From: JAGOME01 sp039812375
GTDB taxonomy: Bacteria; Actinomycetota; Actinomycetes; Actinomycetales; Dermatophilaceae
NCBI GenBank assembly: GCA_039812375.1
Contig: JBDIAO010000002.1
Location: forward strand, 24,479-88,478
Length of the DNA: 64,000 nt
Reading direction: 5' to 3'
Part shown: piece by piece, positions 7,457 through 15,606 of the stretch
Numbering within the stretch: position 1 is the first letter of the stretch
Layout of the letters: every line of letters begins with the position of its first letter
Notes under the pieces: generated by a model
Database searches by the model: none
Told to the model about the DNA's origin: nothing
The model's input: only the letters and a program-made list of their open reading frames with translations
Translations under genes and position numbers: made by a program

Positions 7457-8328
7457 CGCTCCCCCTCCGTCAGCTGGTCCCCAGCGTCGGCCTCGGCCTG
7501 CTCGGCGGCGATCTCCTCGGCCTGCTCGGCGGCGATCTCGAGTGCGTCAGCGCGTACCTGCTCGTCCTCGACCCCAAGATAGGCCTCAATGACGTCCGGG
7601 TTCGTCCGGATCTGCTCGGGCGTGCCGTCGGCAATCTCCTTGCCGTAGCTCATCACGACGATCCGCTGGGAGACTTCCATGACGAGCCCCATGTCGTGCT
7701 CGATGAGGACGACGGCGATGCCGAGGCCGCTGATCCGCCGGAGCAGCCGCAGGAGGGCTTCCTTCTCGCCGTGGTTCAGCCCGGCCGCGGGTTCGTCGAG
7801 CAGGAGCATCCGCGGCTCCCGGGCCAGCGCCCGGGCGATCTCGACCCGCCGCTGCTCCCCGTAGGGAAGGTTGCGCACCTGGGTGGTGCGGTCCGAGTGC
7901 ACCCCGACGAAGTCGAGCCAGCGGTGTGCTTCGTCCGTGGCCATCTGCTCCGAACGGCGATAGCGCGGAGTATGCAGCAGTGCGTCGAAGGCATGTTGCT
8001 TCAGGCGCACGTGCATCCCGGCCCGGACGTTGTCCAGCACGGTGAGGTCCCCGAAGAGCCGCAGGTTCTGGAAAGTCCGGGCGACTCCGGCGGCGGCGAT
8101 GTTCGCTGGGCGTCCCCCGGTGATGTCCTGCCCGAGGAATCGCACCGACCCCGACTGCGGCTTGTAGAAACCGGTGATGCAGTTGAACGCGCTGGTCTTG
8201 CCAGCTCCGTTGGGGCCGATGACCGCGAGAATCTCGCCCTCACGCACGTCGAAGGTCAGCCCGTCGACGGCCTTGACACCGCCGAAGGCGACGGCGAGAT
8301 CGCGAGCCTGGAGGATGGCCTCGGTCAC
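7453..8328 (-). CDS. livG: branched-chain/imino-acid ABC transporter ATP-binding protein LivG
   Basis: A 291-residue ABC ATPase: Walker A Gly-Pro-Asn-Gly-Ala-Gly-Lys-Thr near 38, the signature Tyr-Gly-Glu-Gln-Arg-Arg-Val-Glu in LivG style, and Walker B Leu-Leu-Leu-Asp-Glu-Pro-Ala-Ala-Gly-Leu-Asn. The GTG start at 8328 has GGAGGTG just upstream and overlaps the livM stop by 4 bp; the much longer open frame to 8748 is read-through of another frame. The C-terminus carries an acidic tail of about 40 residues in which Glu-Ile-Ala-Ala-Glu-Gln-Ala-Glu is duplicated, not usual for LivG. Confidence 0.95.
   Translation of the reverse strand: MTEAILQARDLAVAFGGVKAVDGLTFDVREGEILAVIGPNGAGKTSAFNCITGFYKPQSGSVRFLGQDITGGRPANIAAAGVARTFQNLRLFGDLTVLDNVRAGMHVRLKQHAFDALLHTPRYRRSEQMATDEAHRWLDFVGVHSDRTTQVRNLPYGEQRRVEIARALAREPRMLLLDEPAAGLNHGEKEALLRLLRRISGLGIAVVLIEHDMGLVMEVSQRIVVMSYGKEIADGTPEQIRTNPDVIEAYLGVEDEQVRADALEIAAEQAEEIAAEQAEADAGDQLTEGER
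7491..7538. repeat. 24-bp tandem duplication in the livG tail
   Basis: The 24-bp unit at 7491-7514 is repeated exactly at 7515-7538. On the minus strand it encodes an Ala/Glu-rich octapeptide twice, in frame. The identity at DNA level implies a recent duplication. Confidence 0.85.
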
Positions 8329-9452
8329 GACGCCACCTCCGAACTCGTCCCGCCGCGGCGCTTGGATCGCTTGGCTGCGGGCTCGCCCGGGCTGTGCGGC
8401 CAGATCCCCTGCGGGCGGAAGAGCATGGCGACGATGAGCAGGATGCCGAAGATGAAGTACCGCCAGTTCTCCGCGCCGCGGAGCAATTCCGGGAGCAGCG
8501 AGATGATGAAGGCACCGACGACGACACCTGGCGTCGAGCCCATCCCACCAAGGACGACGGCCATGAGGATGAGCGCTGACCAGAGGAAGTTGAAGCTTGG
8601 TGGCGAGATCGCGGTCTGGTGGACGGCGAAGAGGACACCGGCCAGGCCACCGAAGATGGCACCGGTGACGTATGCAGCGAACTTGATCTTGTAGGTGTGG
8701 ATTCCCATCGCCTCTGCGGCGTCCTCGTCCTCGCGGACGAAACGCCATGCCCGCCCCAGCCGGCCGCGGCCCAGGCGGGATGACGCGACCACGGCCAGTG
8801 CGGCGCAGACCGCGGTAACCCAGTAGATCGCGACGTCGGAGCGGAAACCGAAATCCCCGAAATCAGGGATGCCGTACAGGCCGTTGGGCCCTCCGGTGAT
8901 GGTCAGGTTGTTCGCGGTGATCCGGATGATCTCCCCGAACCCGAGGGTGACGATCGCGAGGTAGTCGCTGCGCAGGCGCAGAGTCGGGGCCCCGATGATC
9001 ACCCCACCGATACAGGCCATGACGACGACCGCGGGCAAAGTGGCCAGGATCGGCCAGCCGAAGGTCGTCGACAGCAGCCCGGAGGTGTAGGCACCGATGG
9101 CGAAGAACGCGGCATACCCCAGATCGAGCAGGCCGCAGTAGCCGACGACGATATTGAGCCCGACGGCGAGCATGACGAAGATCAGCGCGTCGGTGCCGAT
9201 CCGCAGAACGTAGGACGTCGAATTGACCAGCGGCAGGGCGAGCGCGACGACCACGAGGGCCGTGGCGAACCACGGGCTGGCGATGGCGCGGGAGACGGCA
9301 GTCGGACCGGACCGGATCGGTTGTGGCGGCAGGCCGGTGCCGGCTGCGGCGACGGTCGGGGGCTGGTTCGCCTCGACGGCCCGGACGTAGGCCGAGGCAT
9401 CGTCGGGGGGCTGGCCCATCGGTTCCCGGGGCAGGTGCGGATCGCTCATCAC
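8325..9452 (-). CDS. livM: branched-chain/imino-acid ABC transporter permease LivM
   Basis: A 375-residue integral membrane permease with about eight to ten hydrophobic segments from residue 60 on. It has the family signature Gly-Leu-Asn-Ile-Val-Val-Gly-Tyr-Cys-Gly-Leu-Leu-Asp-Leu-Gly and the EAA-like Arg-Glu-Asp-Glu-Asp-Ala-Ala-Glu-Ala-Met-Gly loop that contacts the ATPases. A hydrophilic N-terminal extension of about 60 residues precedes the first helix. The GTG at 9452 gives a 4-bp overlap with livH; the next codon is ATG, so either may be used. Confidence 0.93.
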   Translation of the reverse strand: MMSDPHLPREPMGQPPDDASAYVRAVEANQPPTVAAAGTGLPPQPIRSGPTAVSRAIASPWFATALVVVALALPLVNSTSYVLRIGTDALIFVMLAVGLNIVVGYCGLLDLGYAAFFAIGAYTSGLLSTTFGWPILATLPAVVVMACIGGVIIGAPTLRLRSDYLAIVTLGFGEIIRITANNLTITGGPNGLYGIPDFGDFGFRSDVAIYWVTAVCAALAVVASSRLGRGRLGRAWRFVREDEDAAEAMGIHTYKIKFAAYVTGAIFGGLAGVLFAVHQTAISPPSFNFLWSALILMAVVLGGMGSTPGVVVGAFIISLLPELLRGAENWRYFIFGILLIVAMLFRPQGIWPHSPGEPAAKRSKRRGGTSSEVAS

Positions 9453-10354
9453 ACACGCTCCGTGACACGTTCACCAAGGAGCCCGGTAGGTCGGAACGTG
9501 AGGAAGAGGATGAGGAAAGCGAAGGCGAACACATCTCGCCACTGGCTGCCGAGCATCGCGGTGCCGAAGGACTCGAGCAGGCCCAGGACAACCGCACCGA
9601 GGACGGCGCCGCGGATGTTGCCGATGCCACCGATGACCGCCGCAGTGAACGCCTTGAGCCCGATGATGAAGCCCATGAGGAAGTCGATCTTGCCGTAGTA
9701 GGCGCCCGCCATGACCCCGGCGGCGCCGGCGAGGGCCGAGCCGATGAAGAAGGTCCGGGAGATGACCGCGTCGACGTTGACTCCCATGAGCAGGCAGGCA
9801 CGCGGGTCCTGGGAGATCGCGCGCATGGCCCGCCCCGATCGCGTCTTGCGGACCAGGGTGTCGAGCGCGACCATGAGCACGACGGCGATGACGACCATGA
9901 CGATCTGGGAGACGGTGATCCGGGCACCGAGCACGGAGATCGCGCCGCCACTGATCGTCACCGGGTAAGCACGGGGGTTGGGACCGAAGGTCGAGGCAAC
10001 GCCATACTCGATGGCGAAGCTGGCCCCGACGGCGGTGATCAGGATCGACAGCCTGGGGGCGCTACGCAACGGACGGTAGGCCACCCGTTCGAGGACGATG
10101 CCGAACAGCCCGGTGGTCAGCATCGCCAAGGCCATGACGAGCACTAGGGCGAGCAGACCGCCGCCGCTGGCAAGCGCCCCGGACCCCGCGGTGAGCAGGG
10201 TGTACCCGGTGAACGCGCCGAGCATGTAGATGTCGCCGTGGGCGAAGTTGAGCAGCTTGATGATCCCGTAGACCATCGAGTACCCGAGTGCGACGAGTGC
10301 ATAGAACGCACCGACGAACAACCCGTTGAGCACAAGTTGGAGGAAATGGGCCAT
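9449..10354 (-). CDS. livH: branched-chain/imino-acid ABC transporter permease LivH
   Basis: A 301-residue permease with about eight membrane segments. It shows the LivH opening Asn-Gly-Leu-Phe-Val-Gly-Ala-Phe-Tyr-Ala-Leu-Val-Ala-Leu-Gly-Tyr-Ser followed by Leu-Asn-Phe-Ala-His-Gly. The coupling loop Ala-Met-Arg-Ala-Ile-Ser-Gln-Asp-Pro is near residue 175. It follows the binding protein gene after 86 bp and forms the heterodimeric channel with LivM. Confidence 0.94.
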   Translation of the reverse strand: MAHFLQLVLNGLFVGAFYALVALGYSMVYGIIKLLNFAHGDIYMLGAFTGYTLLTAGSGALASGGGLLALVLVMALAMLTTGLFGIVLERVAYRPLRSAPRLSILITAVGASFAIEYGVASTFGPNPRAYPVTISGGAISVLGARITVSQIVMVVIAVVLMVALDTLVRKTRSGRAMRAISQDPRACLLMGVNVDAVISRTFFIGSALAGAAGVMAGAYYGKIDFLMGFIIGLKAFTAAVIGGIGNIRGAVLGAVVLGLLESFGTAMLGSQWRDVFAFAFLILFLTFRPTGLLGERVTERV

Positions 10355-10440
10355 CTCACTCCCTTCCCATCGAGGGGATCATGGATGCCGGCTGGGAGCC
10401 GCTGGTGCGCGGCGGCCACCGCGCACCAGCGACTCTCCGG

Positions 10441-11610
10441 TCAGGAGTTAAGGACGAAGTCGTCGCCCTTGACGACGAGGATGTCGAAACCACCCTCGGT
10501 GAGGGTGTGCTCCGGGGTGAACTTCAGCTTCCCGGAGAAGATCGGGAAACCGTCGATGCTCTGCAGCGCCTTGATGACGTCGTCACCGTTGGTCGAGCCC
10601 TTCGCGAGCCGGACCGCCTCGGCGGCAACTCGAACCGCGTCGTAGGCCTGCGGCGAGTAGGGGCCGGGGTCGGTGTTGAACGCCTTCTTGTACTTGGCGA
10701 TCCAGGCGTCGCCGCCGGGGATCGTCGCCGGAGTCTGGGTCATTGTGGCGAAGACGCCCTGGGCGTTGTCCTTGCCGGCGATGTCGATGAGCTGCTTGTC
10801 CACGGAGCCGTCGGCGACCATGATCTTGCCGGTGTATCCCTGCGCCCGGAGCTGCTTGATGATCAGGCCGCCCTCTTGGTAGTAGCCGGTCCAGTAGACG
10901 AAGTCGGACTTGGCGTTGATGATTGCGGTGACTGCGCCCGAGTAGTCGGACTCACCAGCGGTCACCGACTGCTGGGTGGCGACATTGACCCCCGCGGTCT
11001 TGAGGTTCTCTGCGGCCCGGGTTGTGATGTCCTTGGAGTAGGACGTGTTGTCATCGACGAGGGCCACTGCCTGGGCCCCTTCTTTCTTCATGAAGTCGCT
11101 GGCAGCCTGGGCCTGCTGGATGCCGGTGCCGTTGATCAGGAAGACGTTGGGCAGCTTCTGGGCGACCAGATCCGCGGAGTTCGCCGCCGGGATGATCATC
11201 GGGATGTTCGCCTTGTTGAAGATGCTCAGGGTCGGCAGGGTGGCCCCGGAGCAGTAGCCACCGACCGAGATGTTGATCCCTGCGGTGACAAGCTTGGCGG
11301 CTGCCGCAGCGGCGGTCTTCGGGTCACAGGCGTCATCCTCGACCTGCAGGCTCAGCTTGCGGCCCTCGACACCGCCGGCAGCATTGATCTCGTCGACCGC
11401 GAGTTGCGCGCCGTTCTTCATGTAGGGACCGATCGCGGCTGACGAGCCGCTCATCGGTGCCAGCATCCCGAGCTTGATGTCACCGGTCGTGTCGCCGGAG
11501 CCGCCCGAACTCGAGCCGGAGTCCTTGAGGCTGCCGCCGCAGGCGCTGAGGCCGAGGGCAAGCGTGGCGGCAGCCGCGACGGCGGCGACCCTGCGCAGTG
11601 GTGTGGTCAT
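10441..11610 (-). CDS. livJ: periplasmic-type substrate-binding lipoprotein of the Liv-type importer
   Basis: A 389-residue lipoprotein. An N-terminal signal peptide ends in the lipobox Leu-Ser-Ala-Cys (about residues 21-24), followed by a Gly/Ser-rich linker to about 45. A type I periplasmic-binding fold follows (Gly-Met-Leu-Ala-Pro-Met-Ser-Gly, then Asp-Glu-Ile-Asn-Ala-Ala-Gly-Gly-Val). It would sit on the outer face of the membrane and deliver substrate to LivHM. The ATG at 11610 is preferred over the longer frame to 11709 because it starts directly at the signal peptide. The substrate is inferred from neighbours to be hydroxyproline or a related imino acid. Confidence 0.92.
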   Translation of the reverse strand: MTTPLRRVAAVAAAATLALGLSACGGSLKDSGSSSGGSGDTTGDIKLGMLAPMSGSSAAIGPYMKNGAQLAVDEINAAGGVEGRKLSLQVEDDACDPKTAAAAAAKLVTAGINISVGGYCSGATLPTLSIFNKANIPMIIPAANSADLVAQKLPNVFLINGTGIQQAQAASDFMKKEGAQAVALVDDNTSYSKDITTRAAENLKTAGVNVATQQSVTAGESDYSGAVTAIINAKSDFVYWTGYYQEGGLIIKQLRAQGYTGKIMVADGSVDKQLIDIAGKDNAQGVFATMTQTPATIPGGDAWIAKYKKAFNTDPGPYSPQAYDAVRVAAEAVRLAKGSTNGDDVIKALQSIDGFPIFSGKLKFTPEHTLTEGGFDILVVKGDDFVLNS

Positions 11611-11839
11611 GGCGTTGTTCGTCCCGCTTCCTGGCCGACTGGCAGCCGTGATGGTCCCGACCCGGACGGTTGCCCCGGTCTCGTTGCCGTCATGCGGCGT
11701 GAGGCCCACCTGTTGGGGTCACACGACACCGGATGACATCGGCACCCACCGTAGCGGTGAGCGCTCGCCGTGCACAGGTCTGCAGCGCAGGTTCCGGGCA
11801 GGCAGACTAAGATCGGGGATCGCCGGGCTGGCCTCGGGT
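11611..11839. promoter_or_regulatory. intergenic leader of the importer genes with a near-palindrome
   Basis: This 229-bp gap separates the epimerase gene from the binding-protein gene, both leftward. The 16-mer CGGTGAGCGCTCGCCG at 11755-11770 is a near-perfect palindrome (14 of 16 positions match its own reverse complement) and could be an operator or a hairpin. No consensus promoter stands out. The importer may have its own promoter here or be read through from the epimerase. Confidence 0.4.
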
Positions 11840-12841
11840 TCAGACGTCGAACCCGGTCGGGTAGGGGTCGGTCGGGTCGAGCATGTACTGCGCGGTCCCG
11901 GTGATCCAGGCCCGTCCGGTCACCTGTGGCCGGATCCCCGGGCGGTCACCCACGGTCGTCTCCTCGAGGATCCGACCGATGAAGCGGGAGCCGATGAAGG
12001 ACTCGTTGACGAAGTCCTGCCCGAGACCGAGCAGGCCACGGGCGTGCAGCTGTGCCATCCGGGCGCTCGTACCCGTGCCACACGGTGAGCGGTCGAACCA
12101 CCCCGGATGGATGGCCATGGCGTGCCGGGAGTGCTGCGCGTTCGATCCAGGCGCCTCGAGGTAGACGTGGTGGCAGACGTTGATCTGGGGGTTCTCCGGG
12201 TGCGCCACCGGACGCTGCTCGTTGATCGCGGCCATGATGGCCAGCCCGGCGTGGAGCATCCGCTGGCCATTGGACCGCTCAAAGGCAATTCCGAGCTCTT
12301 CGAGGGAGACGATGGCGTAGAAGTTGCCGCCGTAGGCAATGTCGTAGCGGACCTCGCCGAACTCGGGGACCTGAACGACCTGGTCGAGAGCGTGGCAGTA
12401 GGAGGAGACGTTGTCGAGGGTCACCGATTCTGCGTGGCCGTCCCGGACGGCGACCCGGGCGGTGACCAGCCCGGCGGGGGCCTCCAGCCGGATCACGGTT
12501 TCCGGCTCCCTCACCTCGACCATGCCAGTCTCGACGAGGACGGTCGCCACTCCCATCGTCCCGTGCCCGCACATCGGCAGACATCCGGAGACCTCGATAT
12601 AGAGCACCCCGAACTCCGCGTCGGGGTGGGTCGGTGGCTGCAGGATCGCCCCGCTCATCGCGGCGTGCCCACGCGGCTCACGCATCAGAAGCTTGCGGAG
12701 GTCGTCCCGCTCGGCGATGAAGCGCTGCCGGCGCTCGAACATGGTAGCGCCGGGCAGTACTCCGACCCCACCCGTGATGACCCGGGTGGGCATCCCCTCG
12801 GTGTGTGAGTCGACCGCGTGGTAGACGACCGAGGTGCGCAT
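11840..12841 (-). CDS. 4-hydroxyproline 2-epimerase (proline racemase superfamily)
   Basis: A 333-residue enzyme with both catalytic cysteines: Cys91 in Met-Cys-Gly-His-Gly-Thr and Cys254 in Asp-Arg-Ser-Pro-Cys-Gly-Thr-Gly. The opening Asp-Ser-His-Thr-Glu-Gly-Met-Pro-Thr-Arg and the Gly-Val-Ala-Thr-Val-Leu-Val-Glu segment are those of 4-hydroxyproline epimerases and proline racemases. It would convert trans-4-hydroxy-L-proline to cis-4-hydroxy-D-proline, the substrate of the FAD/Fe-S dehydrogenase encoded upstream. It follows the DapA-like gene after 4 bp, a pairing typical of hydroxyproline operons. Proline racemase is the alternative; the context argues against it. Confidence 0.85.
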   Translation of the reverse strand: MRTSVVYHAVDSHTEGMPTRVITGGVGVLPGATMFERRQRFIAERDDLRKLLMREPRGHAAMSGAILQPPTHPDAEFGVLYIEVSGCLPMCGHGTMGVATVLVETGMVEVREPETVIRLEAPAGLVTARVAVRDGHAESVTLDNVSSYCHALDQVVQVPEFGEVRYDIAYGGNFYAIVSLEELGIAFERSNGQRMLHAGLAIMAAINEQRPVAHPENPQINVCHHVYLEAPGSNAQHSRHAMAIHPGWFDRSPCGTGTSARMAQLHARGLLGLGQDFVNESFIGSRFIGRILEETTVGDRPGIRPQVTGRAWITGTAQYMLDPTDPYPTGFDV

Positions 12842-12845
12842 GGCC

Positions 12846-13742
12846 TCAGCGGATCCCGGCGTCGATGAGAGCCTGGGTCGCGCTGCGGACCACCTGGTCT
12901 TGCTCGGCCGTCAACGGTTGGCGCGGCGGACGGCAGCGACCGCCGTTGCGGCCGATCATGTCCTGGCCGAGCTTAATCGCCTGGATGAACTCGGTCTTGG
13001 AGTCCCAGCGCAGCACCGAGTGCATCTGCCGGTAGAGCGGCAGTGCGGTCGCGACGTCACCGGCCACCGACGCCTCGTAGATGGTCCGGCAGGCCTGCGG
13101 GAAGACCTGCGAGTAGCCGGCGACCCATCCCTTGGCACCGGCGAGTCCGACCTCAAGGATCGTGTCGTCGGTGCCGATCATGAGGTCCAGGCCCGGTGCC
13201 AGCTCGCTGATCTCGTAGCACCGGCGGACGTCACCGCTGAACTCCTTGACCCCGACGATGAAGCCCTCACGGTGCAGCGTAGCCAGCAGCGCAGGCGTCA
13301 GGTCCGTCTTGGTGTCGATCGGGTTGTTGTATGCCGTCACCGGCAGTCCGACCGAGGCGATCAGCTCGAAGTGCTCCAGGAGCGAACGCTCGTCGGTCCG
13401 ATAGGCGTTCGGCGGCAGAGCCATGACGGCCTGGCAGCCGAGGTCCTTGGCAACCTGGGCGTGCCGCCGGGACTCCAACCCACCATAGGCTCCGACGCCG
13501 GGCATGACTGTGAAACCCTCCGGCGCGTTGGCCACGGCCGTCTCAACGACCTTGTCCCGCTCCTGGTGGGTCAGCGTCTGGTACTCCCCGAGCGAACCGT
13601 TGGGGGCCACCCCGTCCATACCCTGCTCGGCGAGCCAGGCGACGTTCTCGCCATAGGCGCCGAAGTTGACGCTGAGGTCGTCGTGGAACTGCAGACTCGT
13701 CGCGACGAGCACACCGTGCCACGGCTTGCGAGACTCGGTCAT
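12846..13742 (-). CDS. DapA-family lyase, probable pyrroline-4-hydroxy-2-carboxylate deaminase
   Basis: A 298-residue dihydrodipicolinate synthase/N-acetylneuraminate lyase family protein. The Schiff-base lysine is Lys166 in Val-Gly-Val-Lys-Glu-Phe-Ser-Gly-Asp, the catalytic Tyr138 lies in Ala-Tyr-Asn-Asn-Pro, and the Asn-Gly-Ser-Leu-Gly-Glu motif is at 48-53. In hydroxyproline clusters this family turns pyrroline-4-hydroxy-2-carboxylate into alpha-ketoglutarate semialdehyde with loss of ammonia. That fits between the D-hydroxyproline dehydrogenase and epimerase genes here. A GGAGG-type site (complement of CCTCC at 13751-13755) precedes the ATG. Confidence 0.85.
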   Translation of the reverse strand: MTESRKPWHGVLVATSLQFHDDLSVNFGAYGENVAWLAEQGMDGVAPNGSLGEYQTLTHQERDKVVETAVANAPEGFTVMPGVGAYGGLESRRHAQVAKDLGCQAVMALPPNAYRTDERSLLEHFELIASVGLPVTAYNNPIDTKTDLTPALLATLHREGFIVGVKEFSGDVRRCYEISELAPGLDLMIGTDDTILEVGLAGAKGWVAGYSQVFPQACRTIYEASVAGDVATALPLYRQMHSVLRWDSKTEFIQAIKLGQDMIGRNGGRCRPPRQPLTAEQDQVVRSATQALIDAGIR

Positions 13743-13820
13743 CGGGGGGTCCTCCTGAAGGCGGATCGGCGGTGTTCCGGACGGTCTGAGCGTAGCCGAC
13801 GCCGGAGTCTTAGTGCAATA

Positions 13821-13858
13821 TTACATGTCACTGATTGTCATTACATGTTACTGATCGT
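13821..13858. promoter_or_regulatory. AT-rich twin direct repeat ahead of the DapA-like gene, candidate operator
   Basis: Two copies of an 18-base element, TTACATGT(C/T)ACTGAT(T/C)GTC, lie at 13821-13838 and 13841-13858, exactly 20 bp apart, so on the same face of the helix. Each contains the palindrome ACATGT. The adjoining TGCAATATTACA at 13815-13826 is also close to symmetric. The tract is strikingly AT-rich for this genome and covers the stop of the dehydrogenase gene and the leader of the DapA-like gene. The local GntR protein is the natural candidate to bind it (inference). Confidence 0.55.
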
Positions 13859-15350
13859 CCTGGGTCGCGCCCGGACCCACGACCTGCTCCACCGCTCCTT
13901 CGAGAGCCGCCAGAGCGCCGAGAGTCACCGGTGCGGCTACGAGTCGTTCCACCGCAGGGAAAGGCTCGACACCCACCGCGCCTGCCCCGGACGGGCCAGC
14001 GCGAGCAAGCCACTCGATCGCGGTGGCGCACATGCGTCCCTGACACCAACCCATCCCCGCCCTGGTGAGCTGCTTGACCTGTCGCCCGTCGGCGGCCCCG
14101 GCGGCGACCGCAGCCCGGACAGTGCCGGCACGGACCTCTTCGCAGCGGCACACGGTCGTCGCGTCGTCAAGCCACCCCGTCCAGCCGGGCGGGAGAGCGT
14201 GGACCTGCGCCATCGCCGCAGCGAAGGCGCGGTGCCGGGCGATGAGTCCCCGCACCCGTCGCAGTGCTGCGGGCCCGGTGACGCCGGCCCGTCCGAGGTC
14301 GGCGAGGATGCCCTCGGCGGCAAGCTGACCCTCACGCAGCGCCAGCTCGGCACCCCCAACGCCGCACGCCTCGCCGGCGGCGGACACCCCGGGGACCGAG
14401 GTGCGCTGCCACTGGTCCACCGAGACGACTTCGTTGCCGTCGGCGGAACTGCTCAGGCGACACCCAAGGGTGCGGGCGAGGTCGAGCTGGGGCACGAACC
14501 CCCACCCGGTCCCGACCACGTCGACGCGCACCTGCTCCTGCGTTTGCGGTAACGGTGCCCCGTTCTTGTCGAGCCGGGCCAAGGTCACCGCCTCGACGCG
14601 GTCACGCCCGTGCGCCGCGACCACGGCGGTGCGGACCCGCACGGGGACACGATGGCGGAGCAGGCGGGCGGCATACCCAGCCCCCTCGGCTGCCTTGACC
14701 GGAAGCTGGGCAACAACGGGGGCGTGCCGAGCCCAGCGGACCGGGTCTGCTGCCTCGCACACCGCGACCACCTGCGCCCCGGCCTGCACGAGACCGGTGG
14801 CCACCGGCAGCAGGAAGGGCCCGGTCCCGGCGACGACGACGCGACCGGGCACCGTGACCCCGTTGCCCTTGAGCAGGGCCTGCAACCCACCGGCAGTGAA
14901 CACGCCTGGTAGGTCCCATCCGGGGAACGGCAACTGGCGGTCGAAGGCGCCGGTGGCCACGAGCAGATGGCGAGCGCGGATGACGCTGGCCCGTTCAGTG
15001 CCTGGGCCGGCGCTGCGGTCGAGCACGTGGACGTCCACGTGGACGTCCACGGCGTTCCTCCCGGTCGCCACGGTCCACGCGTGGTGCTCGAGCCGAACGT
15101 CGAGGAGTCCGCTGGCGGCATACCTCCCCAAGGTGGCGCGCAACGCCCGATAGGTCCCCAGGGCGTGGTGGAAGCGTTCGATGCCGGTGATCGTGGCCCC
15201 GTCCGGTGGGTGCCGCCAGAACTGGCCGCCAAGGGCAGAGCCGGCGTCGACCAGTGTGACCCGTAGCCCGCCGAGTAGTGCGGTCGCGGTCGCGGCGAGG
15301 CCGGCCGGTCCGGCGCCGACCACGACGAGGTCGGTGCGCTCAGCGCTCAT
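13848..15350 (-). CDS. FAD-dependent oxidoreductase with C-terminal BFD-type [2Fe-2S] domain, D-hydroxyproline dehydrogenase subunit (HcnB/SoxA-like)
   Basis: A 500-residue flavoprotein. The dinucleotide fold Val-Val-Gly-Ala-Gly-Pro-Ala-Gly-Leu is at about 9-18, and a second fold, Val-Val-Ala-Gly-Thr-Gly-Pro, is near 170. The last 120 residues have Thr-Val-Cys-Arg-Cys-Glu-Glu and later Gly-Met-Gly-Trp-Cys-Gln-Gly-Arg-Met-Cys, the four-cysteine BFD-like [2Fe-2S] pattern. This is the alpha-type subunit of heteromeric D-amino-acid/opine/D-hydroxyproline dehydrogenases. Its start overlaps the small ferredoxin-like gene by 11 bp. With its partners it should oxidise cis-4-hydroxy-D-proline to pyrroline-4-hydroxy-2-carboxylate. 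Confidence 0.88.
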   Translation of the reverse strand: MSAERTDLVVVGAGPAGLAATATALLGGLRVTLVDAGSALGGQFWRHPPDGATITGIERFHHALGTYRALRATLGRYAASGLLDVRLEHHAWTVATGRNAVDVHVDVHVLDRSAGPGTERASVIRARHLLVATGAFDRQLPFPGWDLPGVFTAGGLQALLKGNGVTVPGRVVVAGTGPFLLPVATGLVQAGAQVVAVCEAADPVRWARHAPVVAQLPVKAAEGAGYAARLLRHRVPVRVRTAVVAAHGRDRVEAVTLARLDKNGAPLPQTQEQVRVDVVGTGWGFVPQLDLARTLGCRLSSSADGNEVVSVDQWQRTSVPGVSAAGEACGVGGAELALREGQLAAEGILADLGRAGVTGPAALRRVRGLIARHRAFAAAMAQVHALPPGWTGWLDDATTVCRCEEVRAGTVRAAVAAGAADGRQVKQLTRAGMGWCQGRMCATAIEWLARAGPSGAGAVGVEPFPAVERLVAAPVTLGALAALEGAVEQVVGPGATQDDQ

Positions 15351-15606
15351 GACCGGTGCCCGCCTGGGTCGTGACGGTCATGCCCGGCACCGCCTGCACG
15401 AGGCAGGCACGTTCGTTCGGGATGCCGTTGATGGTCACGAGGCAGTCGAAGCACACTCCGATCCCGCAGAACAACCCCCGAGGGGCTCCGTCGTGGCGGG
15501 TCGAGCGCCAGGCGAGCCGCCCGGACGCCAGGAGCGCGCCACCGACACTCTGGCCGGGGGTGAACGGCACAGCTGTCCCGTCCAGGGTGATCTGTGGTGC
15601 ACTCAC
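15340..15606 (-). CDS. (2Fe-2S)-binding small subunit of D-hydroxyproline dehydrogenase (HcnA-like)
   Basis: An 88-residue ferredoxin-like protein. The cluster motif Cys-Gly-Ile-Gly-Val-Cys-Phe-Asp-Cys lies at about 47-55 and the fourth Cys in Arg-Ala-Cys-Leu near 68. This layout is that of the HcnA-type subunit that carries electrons between the two flavoproteins. The GTG start overlaps the preceding oxidase gene by 4 bp and its stop overlaps the next gene by 11 bp, so the three are made in equal amounts. It is short but complete. Confidence 0.9.
   Translation of the reverse strand: MSAPQITLDGTAVPFTPGQSVGGALLASGRLAWRSTRHDGAPRGLFCGIGVCFDCLVTINGIPNERACLVQAVPGMTVTTQAGTGHER

Noticed and set aside
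8329..8748. A long N-terminal extension of LivG
   Set aside because: It is the third frame of livM, and the GTG at 8328 has a strong ribosome site and the usual 4-bp overlap.
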